From NCBI GenBank assembly GCA_051001995.1, contig JBPCMT010000100.1, forward strand, positions 1 to 19,700: a stretch of 19,700 bases of DNA. Direction: 5' to 3'. Below, piece after piece: positions 16,806-19,700 of the stretch (positions are counted from its first letter, which is position 1; the number at the start of each line of letters is the position of its first letter). Origin of the DNA: CAWEHQ01 sp051001995. GTDB lineage: Bacteria > Actinomycetota > Thermoleophilia > Solirubrobacterales > Thermoleophilaceae. Below the pieces are notes generated by a model. The model did no database searches. It was given only the letters and a program-made list of their open reading frames with translations, and was not told the origin of the DNA. A program made the position numbers and the translations under genes.

Positions 16806-16809
<4 letters not shown>
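16426..16809 (+). CDS. hypA: Hydrogenase nickel incorporation protein HypA
   Basis: This 127-residue metallochaperone delivers nickel to the large subunit after the Fe(CN)2CO group is in place. The start MHELSIAES supplies His2 and Glu3 of the nickel site. The zinc site is seen as two CxxC pairs: CRAC near residue 68 and CGRC near residue 86. GHLRQVVPTALEFAFELV is also typical. The C-terminal tail (LATSGAISTSGGNDL) extends somewhat past the usual end. The start is GTG 16426, required for Met-His-Glu. Its stop overlaps the ATG of the hydrogenase small subunit by 4 nt. HypB, its usual GTPase partner, is not in this window. Confidence 0.95.
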
Positions 16810-17864
<1,055 letters not shown>

Positions 17865-17902
17865 ACCGGATCTGACAAGGACGAGCGAGAGGAAGAGTTG
17901 AT

Positions 17903-19690
17903 ATGGCCACGAGGGAGAAGGTCGAGCCGCAGGCCGGAAACATCGTCGACATGTCCTGGGATCCGATCACCCGGATCGTCGGGAACCTCGGCATCTACAC
18001 GAAGATCGACTTCGACAACAACGAGGTCGTCCACTGCAAGAGCACGTCGTCGCTGTTCCGCGGCTACAGCGTGTTCATGAAGGGCAAGGACCCGCGCGAC
18101 TCGCACTTCATCACGAGCCGCATCTGCGGGATCTGCGGCGACAACCACGCCGTCTGCTCGTGCTACGCCCAGCAGATGGCCTACGGGGTAAAGCCGCCGC
18201 CGCTCGCCGAGTGGATCGTGAACCTGGGCGAGGCTGCCGAGTACATCTTCGACCACACCATCTTCCAGGACAACCTGGTGTTCGTCGACTTCTGCGAGCA
18301 GCTCGTCAAGGAGACGAACCCGAGCGTGCTCGCGAAGGCCGAGAAGACCGACGCCCCGCACTCCGGCGTCCACGGGTACAAGACGATCGCCGACATCATG
18401 CGCTCGTACAACCCGTTCACGGGCGAGACGTACCGCGAGGCGCTGCAGATGAGCAGGATCTCTCGCGAGATGATCTGCCTGATGGAGGGCCGGCACGTGC
18501 ACCCCTCGACGCTCTACCCGGGCGGCGTGGGCACGGTCGCAACGCCGACGCTGTTCACCGACTACCTGATGCGGCTGCTGCGCACGCTCGACTTCATCAA
18601 GAAGTCCGTCGCGATGAACGACGACGTGTTCGACTTCTTCTACGAGGCGCTGCCGGGCTACGAGGAGGTCGGACGGCGGCGGATCCTGCTCGGCTGCTGG
18701 GGCGCTTGGAACAACCCCGACCACGTGGACTACGACTACCGCAACATGGACCACTGGGGCAACGAGATGTTCGTGACCCCCGGCGTCATCGTGGACGGCG
18801 AGCTAGTGACCACGAACCTCGTGGACATCAACGTCGGGCTTCGCGTCCTGCTCGGCAGCTCCTACTACGAGGACTGGGAGAACGAGGAGACGTTCGTCGA
18901 CAAGGACCCGCTCGGCAACCCGATCGACAAGCGCCACCCGTGGAACCAGACCACGATCCCCAAGCCCCAGAAGCGCGACCTCGAGGGCGGCAACTACTCG
19001 TGGGTCATGAGCCCGCGCTGGTACGACAAGCGCACCGGCGACTACCTGGCGCTCGACACCGGAGGCGGCCCGCTCGCGCGCCTGTGGGTGACCGCCCTCG
19101 CGGGCAAGGTGGACACGCCCTACGTCAAGGCCACCGGCAACAGCGTGCTGATCAACCTGCCCGCGACGCCGAACACGCCCGAGCAGACGCTCGAGTGGAA
19201 GGTGCCGCAGTGGTCGAACGCGATCGAGCGCGACCGGGCGCGGATCTACTTCCTCGCCTACTCGGCGGCGATGGCGCTGCACTTCGTGGACAAGGGGCTC
19301 AACGAGGTCAAGGCCGGCCGCACGAAGACGTTCGAGGACTTCGACGTCCCGGACGAGGCGATCGGCTGCGGCTTCCACGAGGCGGTGCGCGGGGTGCTCT
19401 CGCACCATCTCGTGATCAGGGACGGCAAGATCGCCAACTACCACCCCTACCCGCCGACGCCATGGAACGGGAGCCCGACGGACTCCTACGGCACGCTCGG
19501 ACCGTACGAGGACGCGGTCACCGGGATGCCGATCTTCGAGGAGAACGGCCGCGACGACTTCCGGGGCATCGACATCATGAGGGCGGTGCGGAGCTTCGAC
19601 CCGTGCCTGCCCTGCGGCGTGCACATGTACCTCGGCAAGGGCAAGACGCTCAAGCGCGTCCACCAGCCCATGCTCGGGGAGCACGCCTGA
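17903..19690 (+). CDS. hhyL: Group 1h [NiFe]-hydrogenase large subunit
   Basis: This 595-residue catalytic subunit binds the NiFe(CN)2CO site that splits H2. The N-terminal L1 motif is RICGICGDNH (Cys75, Cys78, His82), the C-terminal L2 motif DPCLPCGVHM (Cys568, Cys571, His574). The remaining 21 residues after His574 should be the extension removed by a dedicated protease when nickel is inserted. Class 1h features by recognition: MSWDPITRIVGNLGIYTKID, STSSLFRGYSVFMKGKDPRD, EGRHVHPSTLYPGGVGTVAT and GKIANYHPYPPTPWN. These high-affinity enzymes oxidise trace atmospheric H2 and feed electrons to respiration in starving aerobes. ATG 17903 follows a purine-rich Shine-Dalgarno (GAGAGGAAGAG, 17887-17897), 38 nt after hhyS. 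The stop is 10 nt before the window end. Confidence 0.97.
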   Translation: MATREKVEPQAGNIVDMSWDPITRIVGNLGIYTKIDFDNNEVVHCKSTSSLFRGYSVFMKGKDPRDSHFITSRICGICGDNHAVCSCYAQQMAYGVKPPPLAEWIVNLGEAAEYIFDHTIFQDNLVFVDFCEQLVKETNPSVLAKAEKTDAPHSGVHGYKTIADIMRSYNPFTGETYREALQMSRISREMICLMEGRHVHPSTLYPGGVGTVATPTLFTDYLMRLLRTLDFIKKSVAMNDDVFDFFYEALPGYEEVGRRRILLGCWGAWNNPDHVDYDYRNMDHWGNEMFVTPGVIVDGELVTTNLVDINVGLRVLLGSSYYEDWENEETFVDKDPLGNPIDKRHPWNQTTIPKPQKRDLEGGNYSWVMSPRWYDKRTGDYLALDTGGGPLARLWVTALAGKVDTPYVKATGNSVLINLPATPNTPEQTLEWKVPQWSNAIERDRARIYFLAYSAAMALHFVDKGLNEVKAGRTKTFEDFDVPDEAIGCGFHEAVRGVLSHHLVIRDGKIANYHPYPPTPWNGSPTDSYGTLGPYEDAVTGMPIFEENGRDDFRGIDIMRAVRSFDPCLPCGVHMYLGKGKTLKRVHQPMLGEHA

Positions 19691-19700
19691 GGCGGCGCGG

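Overview
The window is very GC-rich (about 70 percent by eye), with GTG starts, dense coding and long artefactual antisense reading frames. This, an FtsL-FtsI pair, a group 1h [NiFe]-hydrogenase and short -10-like boxes (TAGGCT, TAGCCT) almost touching several start codons suggest a soil-type actinobacterium. My best guess is class Thermoleophilia (Solirubrobacterales/Gaiellales-like), inferred from general sequence style and not from a marker gene.

Left third (1-6640). A 5'-truncated FtsL-like gene and ftsI (division transpeptidase) are the visible end of a division/cell-wall cluster. The usual murE/murF/mraY genes do not follow. Instead come an aldo/keto reductase, a short non-annotated remnant that reads like the C-terminal end of a ZIP-family metal transporter, a Lys/Ala/Ser-rich histone-H1-like basic protein, and a secreted glycoside hydrolase family 31 enzyme with intact catalytic aspartates but no recognisable sulfoquinovose clamp.

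Middle (6640-13420). An acyl-CoA mutase catalytic subunit lacks a B12 domain and carries the Phe/Gln pair of isobutyryl-CoA mutase, not the Tyr/Arg pair of methylmalonyl-CoA mutase. It is followed by three genes of the activated methyl cycle: a short ('core') MetE-like methionine synthase, metK and ahcY. Together they can run homocysteine to methionine to SAM, and SAH back to homocysteine. rpiB and a convergent 55-residue two-helix membrane protein close this part.

Right third (13420-19700). All genes are on the + strand: hypC, a divergent hypC-like gene, hypD, hypE, hypA, then the small (hhyS) and large (hhyL) subunits of a group 1h (formerly group 5, actinobacterial-type) uptake [NiFe]-hydrogenase, the class linked to oxidation of atmospheric H2 during starvation. 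HypC/D/E act in Fe(CN)2CO cofactor assembly and HypA in nickel insertion. HypB, HypF and the large-subunit protease are not in the window. Stop/start overlaps (hypC2/hypD, hypA/hhyS) and short gaps argue for one operon transcribed from the 13412-13562 intergenic region.

Most noteworthy are the HypC paralogue whose key cysteine is not N-terminal, the Cys-x-x-Asp proximal cluster site in HhyS, the MetE-like enzyme with an apparent Gln in place of a zinc-ligand Glu beside metK-ahcY, the ZIP remnant, and the apparently leaderless promoters. No mobile element, CRISPR array, tRNA or rRNA was recognised.
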